64,000 nt of DNA from JBAYST01 sp034932745 (GCA_034932745.1 JAYFOJ010000003.1:86549-150548), one strand, 5' to 3'; shown: positions 27,162 through 35,908, numbered from the stretch's first letter. Made by a program: numbers and translations. Notes: generated by a model not told the origin, from the sequence alone.

Positions 27162-27707
27162 ATGGATAAAGAGAAAAACGAAAGATTCAAGCTGGAAGCA
27201 AGAGAGCAATACATAAACAAAGGAGTAAAATACGATGGATTGGTCGGAATCAAAAGCCAACTTGAATGGATTAAAAGACAATTGGAATACGTTTCCTTTT
27301 CTGAAAAGTACAAGATTAGATACAATCTAAAGCGTGGAGAAATATACGAATTTGACTGGGGTTACAACGTCAATGTTGAGTTTTCAAACCGACATTACGG
27401 TGTCGTATTAGCAGATTCAAACGAATATAACCCTTTGGTTATTGTGTGCCCATTAAAAACAAATAAACATGGTCCTCATCCAAGAAGTGATATCGATTTA
27501 GGATATGTCGAAGGCCTAAAAGAGGGCGTTAAAACACTTGCGGTAGTTAATCAGATCCGTAGCCTAGACAAGATGAGACTATATACGAAAACCGCAATAG
27601 CCGAGGACGGCGAAATGGTTCAAATACCAGTCCTACCAATAGATAAAATTAAGCTCATTTTAAAAGCTTACGAGTCGATGTTATACGCTACCGGAACCGA
27701 AGAATAG
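27162..27707 (+). CDS. PemK/MazF-like protein with N-terminal extension, no antitoxin beside it
   Basis: 181 residues. About 55 charged, helical N-terminal residues precede a MazF/PemK-type SH3-like barrel: LKRGEIYEFDWGYN (about 56-69), RHYGVVLADSNEYNPLVIVCPLKT (about 78-101), and LAVVNQIRSLDKMRL (about 126-140), which match the strand-loop-strand pattern of MazF endoribonucleases. No small antitoxin gene lies upstream (the neighbour is an ABC permease) or downstream (a 386-base gap). It may be a domesticated RNase or rely on its own N-terminal extension for control. Ribosome site is inside the preceding terminator. Confidence 0.7.
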   Translation: MDKEKNERFKLEAREQYINKGVKYDGLVGIKSQLEWIKRQLEYVSFSEKYKIRYNLKRGEIYEFDWGYNVNVEFSNRHYGVVLADSNEYNPLVIVCPLKTNKHGPHPRSDIDLGYVEGLKEGVKTLAVVNQIRSLDKMRLYTKTAIAEDGEMVQIPVLPIDKIKLILKAYESMLYATGTEE

Positions 27708-27727
27708 GCATCAGCGGTGCACCAATA

Positions 27728-27745
27728 TTAGTAGATAATTAGTAG
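27728..27745 (+). repeat. 11-bp-spaced heptamer repeat, copy 3
   Basis: TTAGTAG at 27728 and again at 27739, an exact 11-base step. Located 20 bases past the stop of the PemK-like gene and about 115 bases before the dif-like site. Confidence 0.6.
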
Positions 27746-27860
27746 TTTTATATATACCGAGTTATGTGGAAAAGTCTACTTTTTGAATGTTGATGTTTTT
27801 GCTAGTATGCAATATTTTATTACTTAAAAGATAGACTAATTCTTGCTTTGTCGTATATAT

Positions 27861-27888
27861 GGTTAACATAATGGAAATTATGCGAAGT
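27861..27888 (-). other. dif: dif-like XerCD recombination site
   Basis: 28 bp with the 11-6-11 layout of dif. Read on the minus strand: XerC-type arm ACTTCGCATAA, central TTTCCA, XerD-type arm TTATGTTAACC. The XerD arm matches E. coli TTATGTTAAAT at 9 of 11 and Bacillus TTATGTAAACT at 9 of 11; the XerC arm shares ACTTC with Bacillus and GCATAA with E. coli. It lies in the gap where gene orientation switches from + to -, as expected at a terminus, and xerD is in the window. The dif consensus used is recalled, not searched. Confidence 0.75.
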
Positions 27889-28015
27889 TAATGTATTTTT
27901 GAATTATATAGTAAAAGGCATATATAACCACATATCACTATCAGCCTTGCGCTCTTGCGGTCATCTCCCAGTACGGCCTATTACGTTTATTCATTTTACG
28001 GAAAACAAAAAGAAT

Positions 28016-28062
28016 AAATTAAAAGCCGACTCATGATAGACTTGTCGTCTTGTTAGTCGGCT
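28016..28062 (-). terminator. Terminator of the nadD-yqeK-yhbY-yqeH-yqeG unit
   Basis: On the minus strand AGCCGACT pairs with AGTCGGCT, followed by TTTTAATTT. The 23-base loop can form an inner AGAC / GTCT stem, giving a branched terminator. Confidence 0.8.
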
Positions 28063-28093
28063 ATCGTATTATGTGATATCTCTTAGGTAAAAC

Positions 28094-29173
28094 TTACTTG
28101 AGATATTGAGACATGCATTCTTTGGTCAACTTGTTATCGATGTCTTTATTTTTTAAAACCAAGTGCCTCTTGTTCTCTTCTAAGACATTTATGAAACCGT
28201 TTTTATAATCAGCAAGCATTCCATCAATCATCGATTGGGAATCGTATCCTCTTTTCGGATCGATTTTGTCACTTGCGTAAACAATCATTGCTAAAGGATT
28301 CATGTTTTTACAACCAGTCGCATGGTATTTAATGGCTTCGATAATATCTTCATCTGTGATGTGAAAAACATTGGCAGCTATTTCGGCGCTATAAAACTGA
28401 TGATATAGTTTATCGCTTAGCGGTAAATAGGCTTTATACTCTTTTTCTATTCTTTTTTTCTCGTCTTCGTCGACGTTCTTACCAATATCGTGAAGTAATC
28501 CAGCGATATAGGCTCTCCATGGCCTGTTAATTCCATTAGCGATAGCGATTCTATAAGCTAGCATAGCTACGGACTTGCTATGTTCTAATCTTTTGCCATC
28601 GATAAAACCATTAATTGTCTTCATAAAATACAAATTGTGATCTTGGATATATTCGATAACAGCCATAGGGATATCGATATTCTGCAGTTTTCTAACATCG
28701 GTCGAAGAAACATCAAATTCCGGCCCTTCCACCGCTTGCATGTTATATTTTTTAATATTTTCTTGAGATAACAATACATTGGATCTCTTAAAATATACAA
28801 TCCTCACCAATTTTGATATTTCTTCAGCCTCTTTCCAGCGATGAAATTCATTTACTTGGTCTGCGCCGATTAGAAAATATAGATTATCCAAAGGATAAAC
28901 TTCTTTAAAATGACGGACTGTGTATATCGTATAATTGTCTTTTCGATTAAGTTCGAAACGCGACACTTTTAGATTCTTAAACCCCTTAATGGCCAACTGT
29001 ATCATCTGATACTTGTCTTCTGGTATGGTTTCCTTTTCCTTCCATACCGAAACACCGTTTGGAATAAAGATGACGTTTTGAGCCTTCAGTTTATCCACCG
29101 CTATTTTAGCCATGTTCAAATGGCCGTTATGAATAGGATCAAAAGATCCGCCAAAAAGTATGATGTTTCTCAT
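28094..29173 (-). CDS. nadD: NadD-YqeK fusion: nicotinate-nucleotide adenylyltransferase plus HD phosphohydrolase
   Basis: 359 residues carrying two enzymes that are separate neighbours in Bacillus. Residues 1-190: NaMN adenylyltransferase of NAD synthesis, with FGGSFDPIHNGHLNMA (nucleotidyltransferase HxGH motif) and the C-terminal ISSTDVR-like motif (VSSTDVRKL). Residues about 195-359: HD-domain YqeK family (known as an Ap4A-cleaving hydrolase), with HSKSVA, AGLLHDIGKN and the later IKYHATG. Such fusions are known in Mycoplasma. The stop of yhbY overlaps its start by 4 bases. RsfS, usually next in the operon, is absent. Confidence 0.93.
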   Translation of the reverse strand: MRNIILFGGSFDPIHNGHLNMAKIAVDKLKAQNVIFIPNGVSVWKEKETIPEDKYQMIQLAIKGFKNLKVSRFELNRKDNYTIYTVRHFKEVYPLDNLYFLIGADQVNEFHRWKEAEEISKLVRIVYFKRSNVLLSQENIKKYNMQAVEGPEFDVSSTDVRKLQNIDIPMAVIEYIQDHNLYFMKTINGFIDGKRLEHSKSVAMLAYRIAIANGINRPWRAYIAGLLHDIGKNVDEDEKKRIEKEYKAYLPLSDKLYHQFYSAEIAANVFHITDEDIIEAIKYHATGCKNMNPLAMIVYASDKIDPKRGYDSQSMIDGMLADYKNGFINVLEENKRHLVLKNKDIDNKLTKECMSQYLK

Positions 29174-29463
29174 TTTGAAAGATGAATTATTTCCTTTTTC
29201 TTGTTTTTTCGATAGAGAATAAGCCCTCTACCGATGATTTGAACCACTTCAGCGTGTAAATCACTAGAGAGATCTAAAGCAACCTCCATGATGTCTTTAT
29301 CGAGACTTTTGAGGATCTCAATTTTGACTAATTCGTGAGCAGTTAATGCTTTATCAAATAAATCGACGACTTGTGGTGTGATACCATTTTTACCGACTTG
29401 ATATTTGATTTTTAAATTTAATGAAATTGTTCTTAGTTGCTTTTTCTGTGAGTTTGTTAACAT
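29170..29463 (-). CDS. yhbY: YhbY family RNA-binding (CRM domain) protein
   Basis: 97 residues from the ATG at 29463 (MLTNSQKKQLRTISLNL), chosen because it lies 4 bases after the yqeH stop with AGG-type ribosome site; an upstream alternative at 29487 would overlap yqeH. Single CRS1-YhbY domain with the GKNGIT motif (about 24-29) that matches the GxxG-type RNA-binding loop. Associates with pre-50S ribosomal particles in other bacteria. Second-last gene of the yqeG-yqeH-yhbY-nadD-yqeK order conserved in Bacilli; aroE, usually between yqeH and yhbY, is missing. Confidence 0.93.
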   Translation of the reverse strand: MLTNSQKKQLRTISLNLKIKYQVGKNGITPQVVDLFDKALTAHELVKIEILKSLDKDIMEVALDLSSDLHAEVVQIIGRGLILYRKNKKKEIIHLSK

Positions 29464-29467
29464 ATTT

Positions 29468-30601
29468 TTACCTAATTCTTGAATCACTTACGATTAACGA
29501 TGCGCCCCTTGGAACTAAAACTCTAATCTTTTGTCCCTTGGCCTTTAAAGATATCCAACCTAATCCATTTATGGAGATGTCGATCATCTTATCGTTGTCG
29601 TTAAGTTTAACATCAAATAGGTCATAGTTGTGAAAATCATGAAATCTTTCGCTTACAGGTCTTAGAAATCTCTTAATAAGATTAATCTTAAAAAACTCTA
29701 ATACCTTACTGCTACTAACCTTCTTTAACTCGACATTTTCGCTAGTGTATACATTTGCGATGCAGCTCGCACCCTCGACTAGACTATAGAATGCTAAACC
29801 ACCTAATAATAAGGTTTCTCCTTTGGAGATTCTTTTCTTTTCAATCTTGATTCCCTTTTTTGGAATGATCAATTTTGCTACATCTTTTTCGACAAGGTTT
29901 TGAACGGAATCATCGCTTACAAAACCAGGAATTTCATATAATGTTGAAGAATTGTCAAAAGGAATTGAAAGTATTCTTAATCTTGTGTCTGGATATGTTT
30001 CACTTTTTATTTCACGATTAGAAGTATTCTTAAAAACTGTTAGTAAAGCGTCGATAATCGAAGATTTACCAGATAAGGATGATCCGATTAAATAAACATC
30101 GTGTCTTTTCCTTCGCTTGATGATTTCTTTAGTGAAATCGTGAATATTGTAGTTCTTAGTCGCACTTACAAGAATCACGTTTACTGGTTTTATACCCACG
30201 GCTAAGAATCTTTCTTTTAAGAAAGCTTTTAAAGATGAATCTTTTACACTGCTAGAGAAAAGGTCTCTTTTATTTCCGATTACCAATACTTCGTTATTTT
30301 TAATTTTATTGGCTAAAGCTTGGTTTATCGTTCCATTAAAAGCAAACAAGTCAACGACATAGCACACTAATGCATCCGACGCTACAGCGTCATCTAAGAC
30401 TTTCAACGTATCGCTATCGATTTGATGGGAACTTTTCCCAATGTTGATTTGTAGGTCTCGATAACAATCATTACAGTAGATAACCCGATCAGAGTCTTCT
30501 TTAAACAAGTCAGAAGGAATATAACCAGGAAGATTTGGATCATTGCTTTGCAAAACTACACCGCAACTATTGCATCGTAGTACTCTTGTAATCTTACTCA
30601 T
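29468..30601 (-). CDS. yqeH: Ribosome biogenesis GTPase YqeH
   Basis: Circularly permuted GTPase needed for 30S assembly. 377 residues: N-terminal zinc-binding ribbon CNSCG...CNDC (10-46), then GTPase motifs in permuted order, G4 IGNKRDLF (about 108), G5 SATKNYN, G1 GSSLSGKSSIIDAL (about 172-185), G3 region EIPGF, and a C-terminal RNA-binding domain. Overlaps the yqeG end by 8 bases. Confidence 0.94.
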   Translation of the reverse strand: MSKITRVLRCNSCGVVLQSNDPNLPGYIPSDLFKEDSDRVIYCNDCYRDLQINIGKSSHQIDSDTLKVLDDAVASDALVCYVVDLFAFNGTINQALANKIKNNEVLVIGNKRDLFSSSVKDSSLKAFLKERFLAVGIKPVNVILVSATKNYNIHDFTKEIIKRRKRHDVYLIGSSLSGKSSIIDALLTVFKNTSNREIKSETYPDTRLRILSIPFDNSSTLYEIPGFVSDDSVQNLVEKDVAKLIIPKKGIKIEKKRISKGETLLLGGLAFYSLVEGASCIANVYTSENVELKKVSSSKVLEFFKINLIKRFLRPVSERFHDFHNYDLFDVKLNDNDKMIDISINGLGWISLKAKGQKIRVLVPRGASLIVSDSRIR

Positions 30602-31124
30602 CGAGAATGTCCCTCCATTCTTTTAGTAGATTCAATTTACGAAGTTTGGCAATTCTAGGTCTTTCAAATATTCTTCTTATTCTCGTCATTTTTTGATCTT
30701 CTTTTGTTAAACGATCGACCAATATCGTCTTAAGACCGGCTTTATTACCAGCGATTACGTCGGTTAAAAGTTGGTCTCCAACAAGAATTGTCTCACTAGC
30801 ATTTAATGAGTCGTTTCTCATTAACTTTTTGATTTTATTAGGAAACGGTTTCATGTTCATCGAAGTCATTTTTATTCCCAACATATCGGCGTAAGGTTTC
30901 ACCCTTTTACTTCTATTATTTGAAACGATAATGACATTAATGTCATGTGTTTTAAACTTTTTTATTAATTCTACAGTGTTCTCACTTGGTTTTTTGACCT
31001 TGTAAGAATCAAGCGTATTATCTAAATCTACTAGTATTGTTTTGATTCCGAGTTTCTTAAAAAAATCGATATCGATTTCGTGAAGAGACTTGGCGTGAGC
31101 AAATGGAATATACTTTTTATTCAT
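30594..31124 (-). CDS. yqeG: YqeG family HAD-IIIA phosphatase
   Basis: 176 residues. HAD motif I ILVDLDNTLDSY (about 30-41), motif II VSNN (about 68), motif III region VGDQLLTDVIAGNKAG (about 115-130): complete catalytic set. Family members include phosphatidylglycerophosphate phosphatase-like enzymes, but the substrate is not readable. First gene of the operon; ribosome site AGGA 8 bases before the ATG, and a small perfect hairpin (31150-31167) lies in its upstream region. Confidence 0.9.
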   Translation of the reverse strand: MNKKYIPFAHAKSLHEIDIDFFKKLGIKTILVDLDNTLDSYKVKKPSENTVELIKKFKTHDINVIIVSNNRSKRVKPYADMLGIKMTSMNMKPFPNKIKKLMRNDSLNASETILVGDQLLTDVIAGNKAGLKTILVDRLTKEDQKMTRIRRIFERPRIAKLRKLNLLKEWRDILDE

Positions 31125-31230
31125 TGATGGTTCCTACACCTTAATAATACATAAAAATTCTTTTATGTTGTAGGCTTTTAGTCGATTAAATTGTAGATGA
31201 CTATATTTTGCCAATCGGTTTTGGATGAAG

Positions 31231-31254
31231 AAAAAAGAATAGGTTCCCCTACTC
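31231..31254 (-). terminator. Terminator of parE-parC, overlapping the parC stop codon
   Basis: On the minus strand GAGTAGG / CCTATTC (one G-T pair) around a GGAA tetraloop, then six T. The parC TAG stop (31251-31249) is inside the 5' arm, so ribosomes finishing parC would cover the hairpin. Confidence 0.88.
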
Positions 31255-33870
31255 TTTTAAATCGTCGAATATCGATATCTGCTCAACCGTCCCTTTTCCT
31301 TCTTCTTTTGGTTCAGCTACCGGAGCGGACTCTTCTGGTTTTACTATTTCTTTTTCTTTCAGAACAATCGGTTGTGATACGAGACTGTCGTCGACACATT
31401 CGACCTGATTCTGATACGAGAACAACCATTCAAATTGCGTTCTTGGCCCCAATTTTTCGATGTTCTTTTTTGCATATTTGTCAATCTCGGTTAAATGGAA
31501 ATCTTCGATAGAGAACTCAATCGTTTTTCTTTCATTATCCAATCCGATAAAGTCCATCTTTGTTCCATCTTTAGTGATTTTTTCGGCAAATACTAGATGA
31601 TGATGATCACCTTTGAAACTTCTAAAGGCCAATGATGGTTTCCCTAGGCGTGACGTGAGCGTAACTTTATTAATATCAAAGATTCTCTCGCAACCATTAT
31701 CCGTTATTAGTATTATTTTGTTCTTTTCGTCTTGATCAAATGTCAGGATAGCACCGACATGGTCGTTATGAAGATTGTTCATCGACTTAACTCCACCCGC
31801 TTTGATGCTTAAAGGGGTTAACTCATTCTCATTAAATAGCGACGCATTGCCATTTTCAGAAAGAACCATGATGTTCTTGTTCCCGGTCGTGACACGAGCG
31901 TCGATGAGTTCGTCTCCTGCCATTAATCTCATGCATTTGATTGGTTTACTTTTTCTAGTCGTTTCGAATTCATTAAGAGATGTTCTTTTGATTTGTCCAT
32001 TTCTAGTAACAAGAGCGATAAAAATATCCGCTCTAAAGTTCGATACAACAATTACTTTAACTATCTTTTCATCGCTGCCAGAAAAAGCGACGATATTATT
32101 GATGTGAACCCCTTCGTCTTTCCATTTATTTTCGGTTATCAAAAACACTGGGACATATAGGTAGTTTCCTAAATTTGTAAAACAAATTAGGAAGTCTGTA
32201 GTAAATGCTTTACCGATTGCGGCAATAAAATCGCCGTCTTTTAATGTCGGGATGGCGTTAACGCCAGATGAGGCAAAAGATTTAAGAGATGAGCGTTTGA
32301 AATAACCATCTTTGGTTACTGAGAACATCACTTCATCCTTTGCAATTAAATCGCGCTTATTGATTGGTTTAAAATCAACTTTTTCTTGGATGATTGTGCG
32401 GCGTGGATTTCCATATTTTGTCGCAATAGTTTTTAAGTCTTTGCAGATAACTTTATCGAGTTTTTTACGATCGGCCAATATCTCTTCTAGTTCCTTAATA
32501 TCGTTTTGAAGTTGTTCCTTTTCTTGTTCGAGCGTTGCTTCATCGGTATGACTTAGCTTATATAAAGGCATCATAACGATAGCTTCGGCTTGTTCGTTCG
32601 AAAATTTAAACTCGTTCATTAAGTTGAGCTTTGAATCCGCTTTATCTTTACTCATCTTAATAATTTCGACAACACGATTTATATTTATAGATGCTTCAAT
32701 TAAACCAATAACAATGTGAAGACGGTCATTAAACTTCTTCAAGTCGAATTGGCTTCTTCTTGTGATGACGTCGACCTGGTGATTGATATAGGCATCAATG
32801 AAATCAATGAGATTTAATGTCTTCGGACGGCCATCAACGATAGCCACCATATTAGCGGAATATGATGACTTCATAGAAGTCTTGGACATGAGGTAACCAA
32901 GAATCAAATCGGCACGAGCGTCTTTTTTAATATCGATAACGACTCTAATACCAGAGAAATCAGACTCATCTCTTACTTCAAGTATTCCGTCAATTGCCTT
33001 TGAATGTCTTATTTTGTCTATTTCATAGACGATATCGATTTTGATGACTTTATATGGAATTTCGGTAATAACGATTTGTTGGATATCTTTTTGCTGGACG
33101 ATTTCGGCTTTCGCTACCACTTCAATACGACCTCTGCCAGTTGTATAAATGGACTTAAGACCATCTCCGTCGTAGATTATGCCGCCTGTAGGAAAATCTG
33201 GACCTTTAATGATCGTAAGTAGTTCATCAATTGACGCAGTTTTATGGTTAATTCGATAAATTATAGCATCGCAAACCTCGTTTAAATTATGTGGCGGAAT
33301 CTCAGTTGCCATCGCTACAGCGATACCTTCAGATCCATTCACAAGTAGGTTTGGAAAGCGAGATGGCAAAACAACTGGTTCAAAATCAGAATCGTCAAAT
33401 GTTAACTGCATATCGACAGTGTTTTTATCGATATCTTTGAGCATTTCATTACAAAGTTCGCTCAAGCGAGATTCGGTATAACGATATGCTGCAGGTTGAT
33501 CGCCATCTATTGAGCCGTTGTTGCCCTGGAAGTCGATTAAAGGGGCACGAATTCTCCACTCTTTGCTCATATGAGCAAGAGCTTCATATATTGATGAGTC
33601 GCCATGTGGATGGTACTTTCCCATAACTGTTCCGACTGTATGAGCACATTTTCTCGTCGGTTTATTAAAAGTATTGCCGTCCATATACATCGAAAAGAGA
33701 ATTCTTCTTTGAACTGGCTTTAGCCCGTCTCTTACATCTGGAATCGCTCGATCTTGAATGACGTACTTTGCGTACGTAGCATATCGCTCCGCCATGACGT
33801 TCTCTAATGGTTCGATTGAAATATTTTCAACAATTGGTGCATTCTCAATTACAGTCTTTTTCTTTGCCAT
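31249..33870 (-). CDS. parC: DNA topoisomerase IV subunit A
   Basis: Breakage-reunion subunit of topoisomerase IV, which unlinks daughter chromosomes. 873 residues. RDGLKPVQRRILFSM (about 47-61), quinolone-determining region HPHGDSSIYEAL (about 91-102), and the active-site Tyr in AAYRYTESRL (about 133). The C-terminal beta-propeller lacks a clear GyrA-box, supporting ParC over GyrA. A Glu/Pro-rich tail ends the protein. Starts 1 base after parE; both are inferred to be topo IV from adjacency and from distance to any dnaA/gyrB locus. Confidence 0.92.
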   Translation of the reverse strand: MAKKKTVIENAPIVENISIEPLENVMAERYATYAKYVIQDRAIPDVRDGLKPVQRRILFSMYMDGNTFNKPTRKCAHTVGTVMGKYHPHGDSSIYEALAHMSKEWRIRAPLIDFQGNNGSIDGDQPAAYRYTESRLSELCNEMLKDIDKNTVDMQLTFDDSDFEPVVLPSRFPNLLVNGSEGIAVAMATEIPPHNLNEVCDAIIYRINHKTASIDELLTIIKGPDFPTGGIIYDGDGLKSIYTTGRGRIEVVAKAEIVQQKDIQQIVITEIPYKVIKIDIVYEIDKIRHSKAIDGILEVRDESDFSGIRVVIDIKKDARADLILGYLMSKTSMKSSYSANMVAIVDGRPKTLNLIDFIDAYINHQVDVITRRSQFDLKKFNDRLHIVIGLIEASININRVVEIIKMSKDKADSKLNLMNEFKFSNEQAEAIVMMPLYKLSHTDEATLEQEKEQLQNDIKELEEILADRKKLDKVICKDLKTIATKYGNPRRTIIQEKVDFKPINKRDLIAKDEVMFSVTKDGYFKRSSLKSFASSGVNAIPTLKDGDFIAAIGKAFTTDFLICFTNLGNYLYVPVFLITENKWKDEGVHINNIVAFSGSDEKIVKVIVVSNFRADIFIALVTRNGQIKRTSLNEFETTRKSKPIKCMRLMAGDELIDARVTTGNKNIMVLSENGNASLFNENELTPLSIKAGGVKSMNNLHNDHVGAILTFDQDEKNKIILITDNGCERIFDINKVTLTSRLGKPSLAFRSFKGDHHHLVFAEKITKDGTKMDFIGLDNERKTIEFSIEDFHLTEIDKYAKKNIEKLGPRTQFEWLFSYQNQVECVDDSLVSQPIVLKEKEIVKPEESAPVAEPKEEGKGTVEQISIFDDLKE

Positions 33871-33871
33871 G

Positions 33872-35809
33872 TTACTTCACCTCGTTTATGAAGGTATCAA
33901 CTTCGTTGAAATCAACATTTTCTTCAACCCATTGTCTTCTTACTGAAGCATCTTTTCCCATCAAAATGCCAACTTGCTTTTCAACAAATAAAGGATCATC
34001 AATTTTTACTTGGATAAGCAATCTACTCTTTGGATCCATTGTTGTTTCTTTGAGTTGAACTTCGTTCATTTCACCTAATCCCTTATAGCGGGAGATTTTA
34101 TATCCTGCTCCAATTTTCTTTTTTGCAGCATCTAAATCTTTTTCGCTCCAAGCATACAATTGAACCATTTGTTTTCCTGAGTCCTTGAAAACTCGATATA
34201 AAGGAGGAACGGCAACAAAAACGTGTCCAGCTGTAATTAATTGTCTCATGTAATGATAGAAAAAGGTCAGTAAGAGTGTTTGAATATGCGCTCCATCTGT
34301 ATCGGCGTCGGTCATGATGATAACCTTCCCGTATTTGATATCGCTAATATCGAAACTTTGTCCAAATCCAGCTCCGATTGTGTTGATAATGGTTGCAAAT
34401 TCCTCGTTTTGAAGGAGCTTATCAATTGATACAGAATCGGTATTTAAAGGTTTTCCACGTAGTGGAAGAATTGCTTGATGTATTCTATCTCGACCTTTTC
34501 TTGCTGTTCCACCAGCGGAATCGCCCTCGACGATGAATAGTTCGTTTTTAAGATATTCCTTACTTTGGGCTGGAGTTAGTTTATCGCTTAAAATTATTTC
34601 TTGTCTGGCTTTTTTGGTGCTTCTTGCTTCATCTTTTGCTTTTCTAGCAGCAATTCTAGCGTTTTGTGAGTCAATGCACTTCTGAATAATGCGAACTGCA
34701 ACTTCTTTGTTTTCGATCAAATAATATGTAAATTTATCGTAGATAAAATTAGCAACCGCAGTCGTTGCCGCTGGTGTGCCTAACTTACTTTTTGTTTGAC
34801 CCTCAAATTCGAGAAGTTGCTCAGGAATCTTAAGAGAAATGATAGCGGTTAATCCCTCTCTTATGTCGTTACCGTCTAATTTTTTTCCTCTTGAGAGTTT
34901 ATTTGATTCCGCGAAATCATTAACTGCTCTTGTGATACCTGCTCGGAACCCGGTTTCATGAGTTCCACCATCTCTTGTCCTTACGTTATTAACGTAAGAA
35001 TATAAAGTCTCATTGTAATCTTCTAAACAGTATTGAACTGCTATCTCGATATTTATCTCACTTTTGTCATCAACAAAATCAATAATCGGAGTAAGTGGGT
35101 TTTTATTTTGATTAACCGCCGCCATAAACTCTCTAAGACCGTTCTCGTAGAAGAATTCTTGGGAAAGGTTGGTTCTCTCATCCTTTAGGATGAAACGAAC
35201 ATTTTTCATTAAAAAGGCAGATTCTTGTAGATGGTTGTAAATTACGTCCCATTTAAATTCAACAGTCGAAAAAACCTTTGCGTCAGGTTTAAATCTGACT
35301 AATGTTCCGTGTTTATTTGTGCTACCGATGTTTTCGACTGGTGCATCAATCATTCCGCCATTTTTAAAACGAATATGAGTAATCTGACCATCTCGATAAA
35401 CAGTGACGTCGAGCCATTCGCTCAGTGCATTGGTAACAGAAGCACCAACACCATGTAATCCGGCCGCGCTTTTATAAACTGAATTATTAAATTTACCACC
35501 AGCATGTAGTTCAGAGAAAACTAGCTCTAGTGCTGATTTGTTAGTTTGATGCTGAATGCCAGTAGGAATGCCTCGTCCTTCATCGAGAACACTACAAGAA
35601 CCATCTTTATGGATGGTTACTGTAATCTTATCTCCGAAACCCGATAAGGCTTCGTCAACAGCGTTGTCGACAACTTCCCAAACTAAGTGATGCAAACCAG
35701 TAGAGTTTGTTGAGCCTATATACATAGCCGGTCTTTTTCTAACGCCTTGAAGACCTTGCAAAACTTCGATGTCATCGGCGGTATATGATGTTTTAGTGAT
35801 ATCTGCCAT
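33872..35809 (-). CDS. parE: DNA topoisomerase IV subunit B
   Basis: ATPase subunit of topoisomerase IV. 645 residues from the ATG at 35809, chosen for its ribosome site AGGAGG (about 35817-35822); earlier in-frame ATGs lie in the leader. GHKL ATP-binding motifs: VDNAVDEALSG, DEGRGIPTG and GLHGVGASVTNALS. TOPRIM domain with FIVEGDSAGGTARKGRD and IIMTDADTDGAHIQTL. A divergent intergenic region separates it from plsY. Confidence 0.94.
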   Translation of the reverse strand: MADITKTSYTADDIEVLQGLQGVRKRPAMYIGSTNSTGLHHLVWEVVDNAVDEALSGFGDKITVTIHKDGSCSVLDEGRGIPTGIQHQTNKSALELVFSELHAGGKFNNSVYKSAAGLHGVGASVTNALSEWLDVTVYRDGQITHIRFKNGGMIDAPVENIGSTNKHGTLVRFKPDAKVFSTVEFKWDVIYNHLQESAFLMKNVRFILKDERTNLSQEFFYENGLREFMAAVNQNKNPLTPIIDFVDDKSEINIEIAVQYCLEDYNETLYSYVNNVRTRDGGTHETGFRAGITRAVNDFAESNKLSRGKKLDGNDIREGLTAIISLKIPEQLLEFEGQTKSKLGTPAATTAVANFIYDKFTYYLIENKEVAVRIIQKCIDSQNARIAARKAKDEARSTKKARQEIILSDKLTPAQSKEYLKNELFIVEGDSAGGTARKGRDRIHQAILPLRGKPLNTDSVSIDKLLQNEEFATIINTIGAGFGQSFDISDIKYGKVIIMTDADTDGAHIQTLLLTFFYHYMRQLITAGHVFVAVPPLYRVFKDSGKQMVQLYAWSEKDLDAAKKKIGAGYKISRYKGLGEMNEVQLKETTMDPKSRLLIQVKIDDPLFVEKQVGILMGKDASVRRQWVEENVDFNEVDTFINEVK

Positions 35810-35853
35810 ATGGTTTCCTCCTGCTTTCATGTGCGTGGAGATGTACATTATAC

Positions 35854-35881
35854 TTGTAAATATATATTCTTTTAGTAAAAT
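35854..35881 (+). promoter_or_regulatory. Promoter of plsY
   Basis: TTGTAA (35854-35859), 16-base spacer, TAAAAT (35876-35881). The divergent parE -10 (TATAAT on the minus strand, 35847-35852) lies just upstream. Ribosome site GAGG at 35901-35904. Confidence 0.55.
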
Positions 35882-35908
35882 AAAAAAGCGGAAATCGTTT
35901 GAGGTATT

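Larger units (their letters stand above)
27708..28093. other. Convergent intergenic region, likely replication terminus
   Basis: 386 bases without a credible gene, between the last of 25 plus-strand genes and the first of a minus-strand block. Contents in order: heptamer repeat copy 3 (27728-27745), a dif-like site (27861-27888), a GC-richer unassigned stretch (about 27930-27990) preceded by a possible plus-strand promoter (TTGAAT, 16 bases, TATATA), and the terminator of the minus-strand nadD gene (28016-28062). Confidence 0.6.
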
